Source of the DNA: Streptomyces canus 299MFChir4.1
Lineage (GTDB): Bacteria > Actinomycetota > Actinomycetes > Streptomycetales > Streptomycetaceae
DNA length: 64,000 bases
NCBI RefSeq assembly: GCF_000383615.1
Contig: NZ_KB911588.1
Coordinates: forward strand, 354,850 to 418,849
Reading direction: 5' to 3'
Position 1 is the stretch's first letter; the number at the start of each line of letters is the position of its first letter. This document shows positions 9,501-17,853 of this stretch, piece by piece. Made by a program: the position numbers and the translations under genes. Below the pieces are notes generated by a model, which saw only the letters and a list, made by a program, of their open reading frames with translations, was not told the origin of the DNA and searched no databases.

Positions 9501-10044
9501 CCGGCTGCGCGGCGACGACGTACGGCGGCTGGTGGGGCTGTGTGCGCAGGACGCGCACCTCTTCGACAGTTCGGTGCGCGAGAACCTGCTCCTGGCCAAG
9601 AAGGACGCGACAGAGGAGGAGTTGCGGGACGCGTTGCGGCGGGCCCGCCTGCTCGACTGGGCCGAAAGCCTGCCTGCCGGGCTCGACACGCTGGTCGGAG
9701 AGCACGGGGCGTGGCTGTCCGGAGGTCAGCGCCAGCGGCTCGCGCTGGCCCGGGCGCTGCTCGCCGACTTCCCGGTCCTCGTGCTGGACGAGCCCGCCGA
9801 GCATCTCGACCTGCCCACCGCCGACGCGCTCACCACCGATCTGCTGGCCGCCACCGAGGGCCGTACGACCCTCCTCATCACCCACCGCCTGGCCGGGCTC
9901 GAGTCGGTCGACGAAGTGGTCGTGCTCGACGAGGGACGGATCGTGCAGCGTGGTTCCTACGCGGAGTTGACGGGTGTGGAGGGGCCCCTGCGGAGGATGG
10001 CCGAGCGGGAGGCGGAGTCGGAGCTGCTGGTGGCCGCGCACTGA
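6556..10044 (+). CDS. cydCD: Fused CydC/CydD ABC exporter for cytochrome bd assembly
   Basis: This 1,162-residue protein joins two half-transporters. The first has a six-helix membrane domain (about 1-320), Walker A GPSGAGKS (about 370) and signature LSAGQRQR. The second has a membrane domain (about 590-880), Walker A GASGSGKTT (about 950) and signature LSGGQRQR. CydDC exports reduced thiols and heme-related compounds and is needed to mature the bd oxidase. The GTG at 6556 is preferred over the GTG at 6547 because the purine-rich site GAGAAGAGGG ends only a base or two before 6547. The fusion is normal in streptomycetes. Between the two halves, about residues 535-590 form a low-complexity linker. 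Confidence 0.95.
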   Translation: MKPIDPRLLRYARATRLFLVAVVGLGGLGALLVIAQAMLIAEIVVGAFQHGLAVAELRTPLALLAAVAVGRGLVSWLTELAAHRASAAVKSELRGRLLERATALGPGWLSGQRTGSLVALATRGVDALDDYFSRYLPQLGLAVVVPVAVLARIVTEDWVSAAIIVGTLPLIPVFMVLIGWATQSRMDRQWRLLSRLSGHFLDVVAGLPTLKVFGRAKAQAESIRRITGEYRQATMRTLRIAFISSFALELLSTLSVALVAVTIGMRLVHGEMNLYDGLVILILAPEAYLPLRQVGAQYHAAAEGLAAAEEIFTVLETPVPASGTAAVPAGALAFERVTVRYPGRSGDAVTDVSFEVAPGETVALVGPSGAGKSTLLNVLLGFVRPAGGRVRIGGADLAEVDLEEWRSRVAWVPQRPQLFAGTIAENVRLARPDAEEAAVRRALGDAGALEFVDALPLGADTALGEDGAGLSAGQRQRLSLARAFLADRPVLLLDEPTAALDGATEAEVVAAVRRLAAGRTVLLVVHRPALLGVADRVVRLAEPAAPAPVGGVASTSTAHTVEDGGPASAEPGTSEVPTRARGVLARVRAMSGPRRGRLVLALLLGSLALGCAVGLMATSGWLISRASQQPPVLYLMVAVTATRAFGIGRAVFRYAERLVSHDAVLRMLADTRVAVYRRLERLAPAGLRTARRGDLLSRLVSDVDTLQDYWLRWLLPAGAAVVVSAASVGFTAWLLPEAGAVLAAGLLAAGVGVPLITGTVARRAERRLAPARGALSTRVTDLLTGTAELTVAGALPARTAEARRADGVLTRIASRAATATALGDGLTALICGLTVTATALVGAQAVAFGRLGGVAMAVVVLTPLAAFEAVLGLPLAVQYRQRVRRSAERVHEVLDAPEPVREPEHARQAPASPFPVVLRGLTTRHEGQDRDALAGLDLTLAEGRRIAVVGASGSGKTTLAQVLLRFLDAGAGTYTLGGVDAYRLRGDDVRRLVGLCAQDAHLFDSSVRENLLLAKKDATEEELRDALRRARLLDWAESLPAGLDTLVGEHGAWLSGGQRQRLALARALLADFPVLVLDEPAEHLDLPTADALTTDLLAATEGRTTLLITHRLAGLESVDEVVVLDEGRIVQRGSYAELTGVEGPLRRMAEREAESELLVAAH

Positions 10045-10122
10045 CCCGTCCGCAGCAACGTGTCCCCCAGCCGTACGCCTTGAACAGGACCGGGGCCAGG
10101 TGCCCGCGACAGGATCGCTGAC

Positions 10123-11184
10123 ATGCGATCACCTCGCCGTCATCCGCTGCTCGTTCCGGCTCTGCTGTGTGCGTTGGCGGTGCTGGTGGCTCGCCCCACG
10201 GACGCCGCCGCCGGTGTGGGCCGCCGCGAGGACGGTGACTCGGGGATCAGCGCGCAGGTGGTGCGGCTGTACCAGGACGCGGCGCTGGCTACCGGCCGGT
10301 ACGAGGCGGGGCGCCAGGAGGCGGAGGCGCAGCGGGCGCGGGAGCAGTGGTTCGAGGAACTGCTCGGCCGGGAGCGGCGGGAGATCGCCGTTCTGCGCGA
10401 GGGCCTCGGACGTATCGCCCGGGCCCAGTACCGCGACGGCGGTGGTCTTCCGCTCACCGCGCAGATCATCTTCGCGACCGACCCCGCCGAACTGATGAGA
10501 GGTCAGCACGTCTTCTCCCGGACGACGCTGGCCGTCGACAACGCGGTCGAGAAGAGCCGTCGGGCCGAGGCCCGGCTCGCGGCGGACGAGGCGAAGGCCG
10601 CGGCGGTCCGGCGGAGGATGGAGCGGCGCAGTGCCGAACTCGCCACGCTGAAGCGGGACATCGAGCGGACGCTCGAAGAGGCCCGGGGGCAGTTGCAGGG
10701 ACAGGCCGACGCCTCGGTGGCGGCCGGTTCGTGCCGGGGTGCCGTGCGCCTGGGCCAGCCGCAGCAGGCCGTCGAGCAGGCCTGGGTCACTCCGGTGGCG
10801 GCGTACGAGCTGTCCGCCGGGTTCGGCAGCGGTGGGTCGCACTGGGCGAGCCGGCACACCGGGCAGGACTTCGCGGTGCCGATCGGGACGCCGGTGCGGG
10901 CGGTGGGCGCGGGCCGGGTGGTGAAGGTGTCCTGCGGCGGCGCCTTCGGCATCGAGATCGTGATCGAGCACACGGGCGGCTATGACACGCAGTACGCCCA
11001 TCTGGCCGCCGTCACCGTCGACCAGGGGGAGAGCGTCGCAGCCGGGCAGTGGATCGGCCAGTCGGGCACGAGCGGCAACTCCACCGGCCCGCATCTGCAC
11101 TTCGAGGTGCGGGTCACGCCCGAGGCGGGCTCGGCGGTGGACCCGGTGCCGTGGCTGGCGGCACGAGGGGCACCGGTCGGCTGA
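10123..11184 (+). CDS. Secreted M23-family peptidase with coiled-coil N-terminus
   Basis: A 353-residue protein with a signal peptide (positively charged start, hydrophobic core about residues 9-22, then Ala-rich cleavage region). A long coiled coil (about 45-205) is followed by an M23/LytM domain (about 230-350). The zinc ligands are visible in HTGQDFAVP (His-x3-Asp) and HLHFE. LytM proteins of this layout cut peptidoglycan cross-bridges, or activate other hydrolases as EnvC does. The protein acts outside the membrane in wall remodelling. It converges with the HAD gene, with 12 bases between the stops. Confidence 0.9.
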   Translation: MRSPRRHPLLVPALLCALAVLVARPTDAAAGVGRREDGDSGISAQVVRLYQDAALATGRYEAGRQEAEAQRAREQWFEELLGRERREIAVLREGLGRIARAQYRDGGGLPLTAQIIFATDPAELMRGQHVFSRTTLAVDNAVEKSRRAEARLAADEAKAAAVRRRMERRSAELATLKRDIERTLEEARGQLQGQADASVAAGSCRGAVRLGQPQQAVEQAWVTPVAAYELSAGFGSGGSHWASRHTGQDFAVPIGTPVRAVGAGRVVKVSCGGAFGIEIVIEHTGGYDTQYAHLAAVTVDQGESVAAGQWIGQSGTSGNSTGPHLHFEVRVTPEAGSAVDPVPWLAARGAPVG

Positions 11185-11196
11185 GCCGCGCGCCCC

Positions 11197-12063
11197 CTAT
11201 AGCCGCTCCAGCATCCGCTCGATCACGACGGCCACCCCGTCGTCGTTGTTGGCGACGGTCCGGCCCGAGGCCGCCGCGATCACGTCGGGGTGGGCGTTGC
11301 CCATCGCGTACGACTGTCCCGCCCAGGTCAGCATCTCCACGTCGTTGGGCATGTCCCCGAAGGCGACGACCTGCTCGTGCGAGATCCCGCGCTCGGCGCA
11401 GCACAGGGCGAGTGTGCTGGCCTTGGAGACGTCGGGGCCGCTGATCTCCAGCAGGGCGCTGGGGCTGGACCGGGTGACGTTGGCGCGGTCACCGACGGCC
11501 ATGCGGGAGAGCGTGAGGAAGGCGTCCGGGTCGATCGAGGGGTGGTAGGCGAGGATCTTCAGCACCGGCTCGGCGGCACCGGGACCGTCCTCGGCCAGCA
11601 GTTCCTCGGCGGGGGCGAGGTTGTCCGGGATCTCCATGTGCAGCTTGGGATAGTCGGGTTCCTGGTAGAAGCCGTACGTCTGCTCCACCGCGTACACCGT
11701 GCCGGGCGCCGCCTCCCGCAGCAGCCGTACGGCGTCCAGGGCGTTCTCCCGCGCCAGCTCGCGTACCTTCACGAACCGGTGGGCACCGGGGCCGCCGTGC
11801 AGGTCGACCACCGCGGCGCCGTTGCCGCAGATGGCGAGGCCGTGGCCGTGGACGTGGTCGCTGACGACATCCATCCAGCGGGCGGGGCGGCCGGTGACGA
11901 AGAAGACCTCGATGCCGGCCTCTTCGGCGGCGGCGAGGGCTGCCACCGTGCGGGGGGACACCGACTTGTCGTCGCGCAGCAGAGTGCCGTCGAGATCAGT
12001 GGCGATCAGGCGCGGCGGTATGCCGGCGGCCGGGGTCTCGGGCTGTCGAGTCGCTGAGGTCAC
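11197..12063 (-). CDS. HAD-superfamily Cof-type phosphatase
   Basis: A 288-residue protein. Motif I DLDGTLL carries the nucleophile Asp near the N-terminus, and motif IV GDMPNDVEML binds Mg2+ near the C-terminus. The large type-IIB cap between them is typical of Cof/YidA sugar-phosphate phosphatases. The start is placed at the GTG at 12063, which has GGGAGA about 8 bases upstream; the ATG at 12081 has no ribosome site. The exact substrate is not visible. A second Cof-type phosphatase of the same layout lies beside serS (23171-23974). Confidence 0.88.
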   Translation of the reverse strand: MTSATRQPETPAAGIPPRLIATDLDGTLLRDDKSVSPRTVAALAAAEEAGIEVFFVTGRPARWMDVVSDHVHGHGLAICGNGAAVVDLHGGPGAHRFVKVRELARENALDAVRLLREAAPGTVYAVEQTYGFYQEPDYPKLHMEIPDNLAPAEELLAEDGPGAAEPVLKILAYHPSIDPDAFLTLSRMAVGDRANVTRSSPSALLEISGPDVSKASTLALCCAERGISHEQVVAFGDMPNDVEMLTWAGQSYAMGNAHPDVIAAASGRTVANNDDGVAVVIERMLERL

Positions 12064-12164
12064 CCGCTCATTCTCCCGCATATGCCTGCACGACCGTGCG
12101 GGTGCCCGCACACGTGAGACATAGATGACGCGGGGGCGGACCCCACCCTCCCGGTGCCGCTGTC

Positions 12165-13067
12165 TCAGCCCAGCTGTGCCGGTGCCTCCATGGCGATCTG
12201 CTCGAAGATCTTCTGGTCGGCGGCGAAGACCGAGTCGGGGATCGGCCAGTGGATCACGAGTTCCGTGAAGCCGAGTTCCCGGTGGCGGCCGGCGAAGTCG
12301 ACGAACGCGTCGAGGGACCCCAGCGGGTGCCCGCGGTCCGGGGTGAAACCGGTGAGCAGGATCTTGTCCAGGGTGTGCACGTCCCGGCCGAGTGCCGCGC
12401 AGGCATCGGTGAGCTTGTCGACCTGACCGCGGAGGGCCTGGCGGGACTGCTCGGGTGTGCCGTTCTCGTACAGCTTCGGGTCTCCGGTGGTCACCCATGC
12501 CTGTCCGTGTCGTGCGGCGAGCTTCAGGCCGCGCGGACCGGTGGCGGCCACGGCGAAGGGCAGCCGGGGCCGCTGGACGCAGCCGGGGATGTTGCGGGCC
12601 TCGTGCGCCGAGTAGAAGTCGCCCTCGTAGGACACGGAGTCCTCGCTGAGCAGGCGGTCGAGCAGCGGGACGAACTCGGCGAGCCGGTCGGCCCGCTCGC
12701 GCGGGGTCCACGGGTCCTGGCCGAGCGCGGTGGCGTCGAAGCCGGTGCCGCCCGCGCCGATGCCGAGGGTGACACGGCCGCCGGAGATGTCGTCGAGGGT
12801 GATCAGTTCCTTGGCGAGGGTCACGGGGTGCCGGAAGTTCGGCGAGGTCACCAGGGTGCCCAGGCGCAGCCGGTCGGTGACGCCCGCGGCGCCTGTCAGG
12901 GTGGGCACGGCTCCGAACCAGGGTCCGTCGCGGAAGGTGCGCCAGGACAGGTGGTCGTAGGTGTATCCGGTGTGGAAGCCGAGTTGCTCCGCGCGCTGCC
13001 ATGTCTCGCGGCCCCCCTCGTTCCAGCGGCGGTGAGGGAGGATCACGGTGCTCAGGCGCAGACTCAT
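12165..13067 (-). CDS. LLM-class (luciferase-like) F420/FMN-dependent oxidoreductase
   Basis: A 300-residue bacterial luciferase-like monooxygenase-fold protein starting at the ATG at 13067 (MSLRLSTVILPH). The TIM-barrel landmarks are LGTLVTSPNFRHPV, the glycine-rich SGGRVTLGIGAGG and PWTPRERADRL. In actinobacteria such proteins often use coenzyme F420. The substrate is unknown. Its 5' end lies next to a consensus parS site. Confidence 0.88.
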   Translation of the reverse strand: MSLRLSTVILPHRRWNEGGRETWQRAEQLGFHTGYTYDHLSWRTFRDGPWFGAVPTLTGAAGVTDRLRLGTLVTSPNFRHPVTLAKELITLDDISGGRVTLGIGAGGTGFDATALGQDPWTPRERADRLAEFVPLLDRLLSEDSVSYEGDFYSAHEARNIPGCVQRPRLPFAVAATGPRGLKLAARHGQAWVTTGDPKLYENGTPEQSRQALRGQVDKLTDACAALGRDVHTLDKILLTGFTPDRGHPLGSLDAFVDFAGRHRELGFTELVIHWPIPDSVFAADQKIFEQIAMEAPAQLG

Positions 13068-13092
13068 GTGTCCGAGCGTAAGCGGCGGGCCG

Positions 13093-13108
13093 TGTTTCAC
13101 GTGAAACA
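13093..13108. other. parS site 4
   Basis: A perfect 16-bp ParB site, TGTTTCACGTGAAACA, lies between the LLM oxidoreductase start (13067) and the stop of the next gene (13120). Confidence 0.92.
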
Positions 13109-13119
13109 GCGACTCACGG

Positions 13120-13575
13120 TCACTGTGTGCGGGCGCTGAGCCAGGAACTGAGGCCGACCAGGATGAACTCCTTGTGCACGCGGTCGCCCGGGAGCGGCAC
13201 CATCAGGAAGTGGCCGGGCGGGAAGCGGCGCGCCTTCACCCAGGCGTGGCCTTCGTAGAGGGCGCGGAGGAAGGCGGGGACGTCGTCGCGGGCGACGTCG
13301 GGGCACTCGACTCCGTCCACGGTGATCAGGGCGTCGTCGTCCGGGAACAGGCGCACATCCACCCGGGGCCGGCCGCCGAGCTCGACGTAGGCCTCGTGGG
13401 GCAGGGTGCCGTCCGGGTCGGTGGTGACGCCGACGCCTGCCGCGCTGCGGCGTGAGGTCTGGTCGGCGCCGATGTCGTGGGTCACCTCGATGGCGAGGCC
13501 GTACTCGGTGGCGAGGATGCGCAGTGCGGTGACGGCGGCCTCGGTGGTGGGGAGGTGGTCCCTGCCGTTGTCCAT
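13120..13575 (-). CDS. Conserved hypothetical protein
   Basis: A 151-residue soluble protein that I do not recognise. It has no signal peptide or membrane span, a mixed alpha/beta composition and a short acidic centre (FPDDDALITVDGVE). The start is taken at the ATG at 13575 because GGGAG precedes it by about 12 bases; the ATG at 13587 abuts that same GGGAG with no spacing. It lies 24 bases downstream of kptA on the same strand and is probably cotranscribed with it. A parS site follows its stop. Confidence 0.7.
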   Translation of the reverse strand: MDNGRDHLPTTEAAVTALRILATEYGLAIEVTHDIGADQTSRRSAAGVGVTTDPDGTLPHEAYVELGGRPRVDVRLFPDDDALITVDGVECPDVARDDVPAFLRALYEGHAWVKARRFPPGHFLMVPLPGDRVHKEFILVGLSSWLSARTQ

Positions 13576-13599
13576 GGTGTCGATCATCTCCCACCGGGC

Positions 13600-14172
13600 T
13601 CAGTGCGACTCGGGCAGGCGCAGGTATCGCGGTGGCACGGCCTGGGTCAGCCACACCCCGTTCGCGCTGACGTGGAAGACGTGGCCGTCGCGGTGCATGA
13701 CCTGCGCGTCCACGGAGAGCACGACGGGGCGCCCACGGCGGGCTCCGACCCGGGTCGCGGTCTCGCGGTCGGCCGACAGATGGACATCGTGACGGTTCAT
13801 GGGACGCAGTCCCTCGGCGCGGATCGCGTCCAGGTAGCGGGCCACGGTGCCGTGGTAGAGGTACGGCGGCGGAGTCGACGCCGGTAGGCCGAGGTCGACG
13901 TCGATGCTGTGGCCCTGGCTGGCGCGGATGCGGGTGCCGTCGATCGCGAAGCGCTGTTTGTCGTTGGCGGCGACCACGTGGTCCAGCTCGTCCCGGGTGA
14001 AGCGGAAGCCGTGCGCGGTGGCAGCGGCGATCAGCATGTCGATCTCGACCCAGCCGGCCTCGTCGAGCGTGAGCCCGATGCGCTCGGGCTGGTGGCGCAG
14101 ATGCTTCGAGAGGTACTTCGACACCTTGACGGTACGTCTCTCGTCCCACTCGCGTGGCCTGTTCTCGTTCAT
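13600..14172 (-). CDS. kptA: RNA 2'-phosphotransferase (KptA/Tpt1 family)
   Basis: A 190-residue protein with the KptA N-terminus KVSKYLSKHLRHQPE and ITL-like DEAGWV. The NAD-binding half contains YLYHGT, DVHLSAD and RVGARRGRPVVL, whose Arg and His residues are the family's catalytic set. In yeast Tpt1 removes the 2'-phosphate left at tRNA splice junctions, using NAD+. In bacteria without such splicing the substrate is unclear and may be repaired RNA or NAD-capped or ADP-ribosylated nucleic acid. The ATG at 14172 gives the family-length protein. Confidence 0.92.
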   Translation of the reverse strand: MNENRPREWDERRTVKVSKYLSKHLRHQPERIGLTLDEAGWVEIDMLIAAATAHGFRFTRDELDHVVAANDKQRFAIDGTRIRASQGHSIDVDLGLPASTPPPYLYHGTVARYLDAIRAEGLRPMNRHDVHLSADRETATRVGARRGRPVVLSVDAQVMHRDGHVFHVSANGVWLTQAVPPRYLRLPESH

Positions 14173-14228
14173 CCCGCCAGGGTGCCGGGAGAGACGTGAA
14201 TCACGCGAATGATTTTGACTCGGATGTT

Positions 14229-14282
14229 TGATCCACAACCAACTGTAGTTATCCACAGGCTACTTGGCGTTTCTGTGGACAA
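14229..14282. other. DnaA-box cluster upstream of kptA
   Basis: Within about 54 bases lie TTATCCACA (14249-14257), TTGTCCACA on the minus strand (14274-14282) and the weaker TGATCCACA (14229-14237). TTGTCCACA is the preferred Streptomyces DnaA box. The cluster fills much of the 122-bp gap between merR and kptA. Confidence 0.7.
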
Positions 14283-14294
14283 CTCCCTGTCATG

Positions 14295-15233
14295 TCAGCC
14301 CTCTTCGTCAAGATCGACTGGGGGACGCCCACTTGACGTGAGCGCATCCAACTTCCTTGCCCGCACCTCCCGTTCAGCCGCCAGCACAAAGAACTCCGTC
14401 ACCCGCTCCGCCCCAACAAGCCCCTCCACCGCCCGCATCGTCTCCTCGGGCACGGCCACGGAACGTGACGCGCCACGCTCGTCCGGCGTCTCCTCGGACC
14501 CGAGGTGCTGCCGCAGCTGCCGGGCCGCCAACGACCTCATCGCTCGCGCGAGTTCGGCGTCCACGGTGTGCTGCGCGAGGGGCCGAAGCCGTCGTACCAG
14601 TGAGGCCGCTTCGGTGGCGTCCGCGTCGGTCGGTGGGTGCGGTCCTTGCAGGTAGCGGGCGAAGACATGCTCGGTGGTGAACTCCAGGAAACGGGCGGCG
14701 ATGTGCTCGACCTGCCCCCTCAACTCCCGCAGGTGGCCCGAGATCGCGGAGAGCGGTACTCCGGACGCGTGCAACTCGACCGCCACGGCGAGCTCTTGGG
14801 GGCTCGGCACGAGGAAGGAGCCCTCGTCTCCGGGTACCGGCTCCAGCACGCCGAGTTCCACCGCCTCGGCCACCGCGGCCTCGTCGGGGATGCCGCCGAA
14901 GCGTGCGGCCAAGTCGGCGCGGGAGATGCGGACGGCCTCCTCGTCGGTCCACGGGCCGTCGACCTCGGCGACCAGACCGAGGATCCCGCCGAGGCCGCGG
15001 CCGGAGTCGTATGCCTCCAGGAGTTCCTTGATGGAGGCCAGGCCGTAGCCGCGGTCTAGGAGGTCGGCGATCTGCCGCAGCCGGGCGAGGTGGGTGTCGG
15101 TGTAGATGTTGGCGCGGCCGCGGCGCTCGGGGCGGGGGAGCAGTCTGCGGTCCTGGTAGGCGCGGATGGTGCGGACGGTGGCGCCGCTGAGGTGGGCGAG
15201 GTCCTCGATCCGGTAGGCGGGGGTGTCGCTCAC
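14295..15233 (-). CDS. MerR-family transcriptional regulator
   Basis: A 312-residue protein. Residues about 6-75 are the MerR winged helix-turn-helix (YRIEDLAHLSGATVRTIRAYQ). A coiled linker and a long helical C-terminal domain follow. There are no clustered cysteines, so it is not a classic metal sensor. Its GTG at 15233 overlaps the stop of the preceding gene by 4 nt (GTGA), which suggests translational coupling. It is the last gene of the four-gene operon and probably regulates the operon promoter near 18,720-18,780. Confidence 0.9.
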   Translation of the reverse strand: MSDTPAYRIEDLAHLSGATVRTIRAYQDRRLLPRPERRGRANIYTDTHLARLRQIADLLDRGYGLASIKELLEAYDSGRGLGGILGLVAEVDGPWTDEEAVRISRADLAARFGGIPDEAAVAEAVELGVLEPVPGDEGSFLVPSPQELAVAVELHASGVPLSAISGHLRELRGQVEHIAARFLEFTTEHVFARYLQGPHPPTDADATEAASLVRRLRPLAQHTVDAELARAMRSLAARQLRQHLGSEETPDERGASRSVAVPEETMRAVEGLVGAERVTEFFVLAAEREVRARKLDALTSSGRPPVDLDEEG

Positions 15234-16099
15234 GAGGCCGCCCTCGCCGCCGGTGACCGCTTCAGGTACTCCGCCGCGCGGCTCGACGACCCTTCCCGAG
15301 AAGGGTGGTAGGACCGTCGGAGGTAGCGCGGTACGGCCGCGCCCAGCTCTCGCCAGGGCGGCAGCAGGCCCTTTCGTACGGCCTGCTCGTGCTCCTTGAG
15401 CGAGTAGCGCGCCCGTCCCGTCGGCTGTGGATCGTGACGCATCAGATAGGCCGTCCCCCATACCCACAGGTACAGCATCACCGGGGCCGTCACCGCCATG
15501 CCCGCGATCCGGCGGGCGTAGCGGGCTGTGCCGGTGCCGCCGCAGTGCTGGTACATGTCGAAGGCGACCGCGCGGTGTTCGACCTCCTCGGCGCCGTGCC
15601 AGCGGAGCAGGTCGAGCATGACCTCGTCGGCGCCGGCCCGGTCGAGGCCGTCGGCGGCCAGGACCCAGTCGCCGAGCACCGCCGTGAACTGTTCGACGGC
15701 GGCGACGACGGACAACCGGAACCGCAGCCACTCGCGCGCGGGAATGGGCGCGTTGAGCGGTGGACGCTCGCCGAGCAGCCGCTCGAAGAGGAAGTCGGCG
15801 TACTTGGTGAAGTCGGCGGTGTCGAGCCGCTGAGCCGCCAGGTGGTCCAGTACGTGGGTGTGCTGGACGCTGTGCGTGGCCTCCTGGCCCATGAACCCCT
15901 TCACGTCGGCGCGGAGTTCGGGGTCGGTGATCAGCGGCAGGGCCTCCTTGAAGACCTTCACGAACCAGCGCTCCCCCGCCGGCAGCAGTAGGTGCAGGAC
16001 GTTGATGACGTGGGTGGCGGTGGGCTCGCCGGGGATCCAGTGCAGCGGAGTGCGGGACCAGTCGAAGGCCACCCGGCGCGGGGCGATCTCGTGGCTCAC
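15230..16099 (-). CDS. Predicted metal-dependent hydrolase (COG3687/PF10118 family)
   Basis: A 289-residue protein matching the 'predicted metal-dependent hydrolase' family. Conserved acidic and His residues of a diiron-like four-helix core appear in GFMGQEATHSVQH, VEQFTAVL and WHGAEEVEHRAVAFDMY. A hydrophobic stretch (about residues 195-215) may contact membrane. The layout resembles ferritin-like diiron enzymes, so hydroxylation or desaturation is as likely as hydrolysis. It overlaps genes on both sides by 4 nt (GTGA), so it is made together with the hydrolase-SDR fusion and the MerR regulator. Confidence 0.82.
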   Translation of the reverse strand: MSHEIAPRRVAFDWSRTPLHWIPGEPTATHVINVLHLLLPAGERWFVKVFKEALPLITDPELRADVKGFMGQEATHSVQHTHVLDHLAAQRLDTADFTKYADFLFERLLGERPPLNAPIPAREWLRFRLSVVAAVEQFTAVLGDWVLAADGLDRAGADEVMLDLLRWHGAEEVEHRAVAFDMYQHCGGTGTARYARRIAGMAVTAPVMLYLWVWGTAYLMRHDPQPTGRARYSLKEHEQAVRKGLLPPWRELGAAVPRYLRRSYHPSREGSSSRAAEYLKRSPAARAAS

Positions 16100-17853
16100 T
16101 TCGGCGGCTCCAGCCGTGCGATCGCCCGCAGTGTCTTCGGCGCCCACCGGGCCAGGGCGTGCGCGCCGCGGGCCTCGGGGGTGACCGGCACGACGGCCTG
16201 GTTGCGCACGACCGCTCTCAGAATCGCGTCGGCGACCTTCTCGGGCGGGTAGTTCCGCAGCCGGTAGAGGCGGGCCGTGCGCTTCTGGCGGCGTTTCTCC
16301 TCGTCGGCGTCGACGCCCGCGAAGCGCGCGGTGGAGGTGATGGCGGTGTTGACGAAGCCGGGGCAGATCGCCGAGACACCGATCCCCCGGCCTGCCAGTT
16401 CCGCGCGCAGGCTCTCGCTGAGCATGAGGACGGCGGCCTTGGAGGTGCCGTAGGCGGACAGCGCCCGGGAGGGCTGGTAGGCGGCCGCCGAGGCGATGTT
16501 GACGATGTGGCCGCCCTGGCCGCGGTCGGCCATCTGCCTGCCGAAGAGCCGGCAGCCGTGGATGACACCCCACAGGTTGACGTCGAGGACCTTCTTCCAG
16601 TCCTCGGTGGTGGTGTCGAGGAAGGAGCCGCCGATGCCGATGCCGGCGTTGTTGACGAGGACGTCCACCACGCCGTACTCGGCGGCGACCTTGGCGGCGA
16701 GCTTCTCCATGGCCTGTTCGTCGGAGACGTCGACGGTCTCCGCCCAGGCCTCGGGGGCGCCGAGCAGCCGGGACAGTTCGGCGGTGCGGGCGGCGGACTC
16801 GGTGTCCCGGTCGACGGCCACCACGCGCGCGCCGGCCTCGGCGAAGGCGAAGGCGGTGGCCCGTCCGATGCCGCTGCCCGCGCCGGTGACGAGGACGAGC
16901 TGCCCGCCGAACCGGTCGGCGTGCTTCCCGGTCGCCCGCACGGCGGTCCGGCCGCCTTCGACGGACGTCACGAACTCCGTGATCCACGCCGACAGCTGGT
17001 CGGGCCGGGAGCGGGGGATCCAGTGCTTGGCGGGCAGGGTGCGCCGGGTCAGCCGGGGTGCCCACTGCTCCAGGCCGTCGTAGAGCTTCTCCGAGAGGAA
17101 CGCGTCGCCCAGGGGCGTGATGAGCTGCACGGGCGCGTGTGCGTACGCGTCGGTGCGCGGGCGGCGCAGCCGGGACCGGATGTTGTCCCGGTACAGCCAG
17201 GCGCCGTGGGCCGCGTCGGCGGGCAGCGAGGCGGTCGGGTAGCCGTCGGCCGGGACCTTCTCGACGCGCTCCAGCATGCGCGGCCAGGCCTTGCCGAGCG
17301 GGCCTCGCCAGGCCAGTTCGGGCAGGGCGGGGGTGTGCAGCGCGTACACGTACCAGGACTTCGCGCCCTGGCCGAGGAGCTGGCCGATGCGGCGGGGGGT
17401 GGGGCGCCTGAGGCGGCCCGCGATCCAGTGGCCGAAGTGGTCGAGGGACGGTCCGGACATCGAGGTGAAGGAGGCGATGCGGCCCTCGGTGCGCGGGACG
17501 GTGACGAACTCCCAGGACTGCACCGAGCCCCAGTCGTGTCCGACCAGGTGCACGGGCCGGTCCGGGCTGACGGCGTCCACGACGGCAAGGAAGTCGTCCG
17601 TCAGCTTCTCCAGGGTGAACCCTCCGCGCAGCGGCTCGGGTGCCGTGGAGCGGCCGTGGCCTCGGACGTCGTAGAGGACGACGTGGAAGCGGTCGGCGAG
17701 GCGGGCGGCGACCTCGGACCAGACCTCCTTGCTGTCCGGGTAGCCGTGCACCAGGACCACGGTCGGCTGTCCGGGGTCGCCCAGTTCGGCCACGCACAGG
17801 TCGACTCCGCCGGTCCGTACCCGGCGTTCGCGCGCGTCTTCGAGCAAGGTCAC
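16096..17853 (-). CDS. Alpha/beta hydrolase-short-chain dehydrogenase fusion (EphD-like)
   Basis: A 585-residue two-domain protein. The N-terminal half (about 1-290) is an alpha/beta hydrolase with the oxyanion motif HGYPDS and nucleophile elbow GHDWGS, where Asp is the nucleophile as in epoxide hydrolases and dehalogenases. The C-terminal half (about 305-585) is an SDR with TGAGSGIGRA, NNAGIG, catalytic Ser in NIASAAAYQ and YGTSK. This order matches EphD of mycobacteria, a putative epoxide hydrolase linked to lipid metabolism. The GTG at 17853 overlaps the preceding stop by 4 nt. The neighbours suggest oxidative lipid or xenobiotic processing, but no substrate is evident. Confidence 0.9.
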   Translation of the reverse strand: MTLLEDARERRVRTGGVDLCVAELGDPGQPTVVLVHGYPDSKEVWSEVAARLADRFHVVLYDVRGHGRSTAPEPLRGGFTLEKLTDDFLAVVDAVSPDRPVHLVGHDWGSVQSWEFVTVPRTEGRIASFTSMSGPSLDHFGHWIAGRLRRPTPRRIGQLLGQGAKSWYVYALHTPALPELAWRGPLGKAWPRMLERVEKVPADGYPTASLPADAAHGAWLYRDNIRSRLRRPRTDAYAHAPVQLITPLGDAFLSEKLYDGLEQWAPRLTRRTLPAKHWIPRSRPDQLSAWITEFVTSVEGGRTAVRATGKHADRFGGQLVLVTGAGSGIGRATAFAFAEAGARVVAVDRDTESAARTAELSRLLGAPEAWAETVDVSDEQAMEKLAAKVAAEYGVVDVLVNNAGIGIGGSFLDTTTEDWKKVLDVNLWGVIHGCRLFGRQMADRGQGGHIVNIASAAAYQPSRALSAYGTSKAAVLMLSESLRAELAGRGIGVSAICPGFVNTAITSTARFAGVDADEEKRRQKRTARLYRLRNYPPEKVADAILRAVVRNQAVVPVTPEARGAHALARWAPKTLRAIARLEPPK

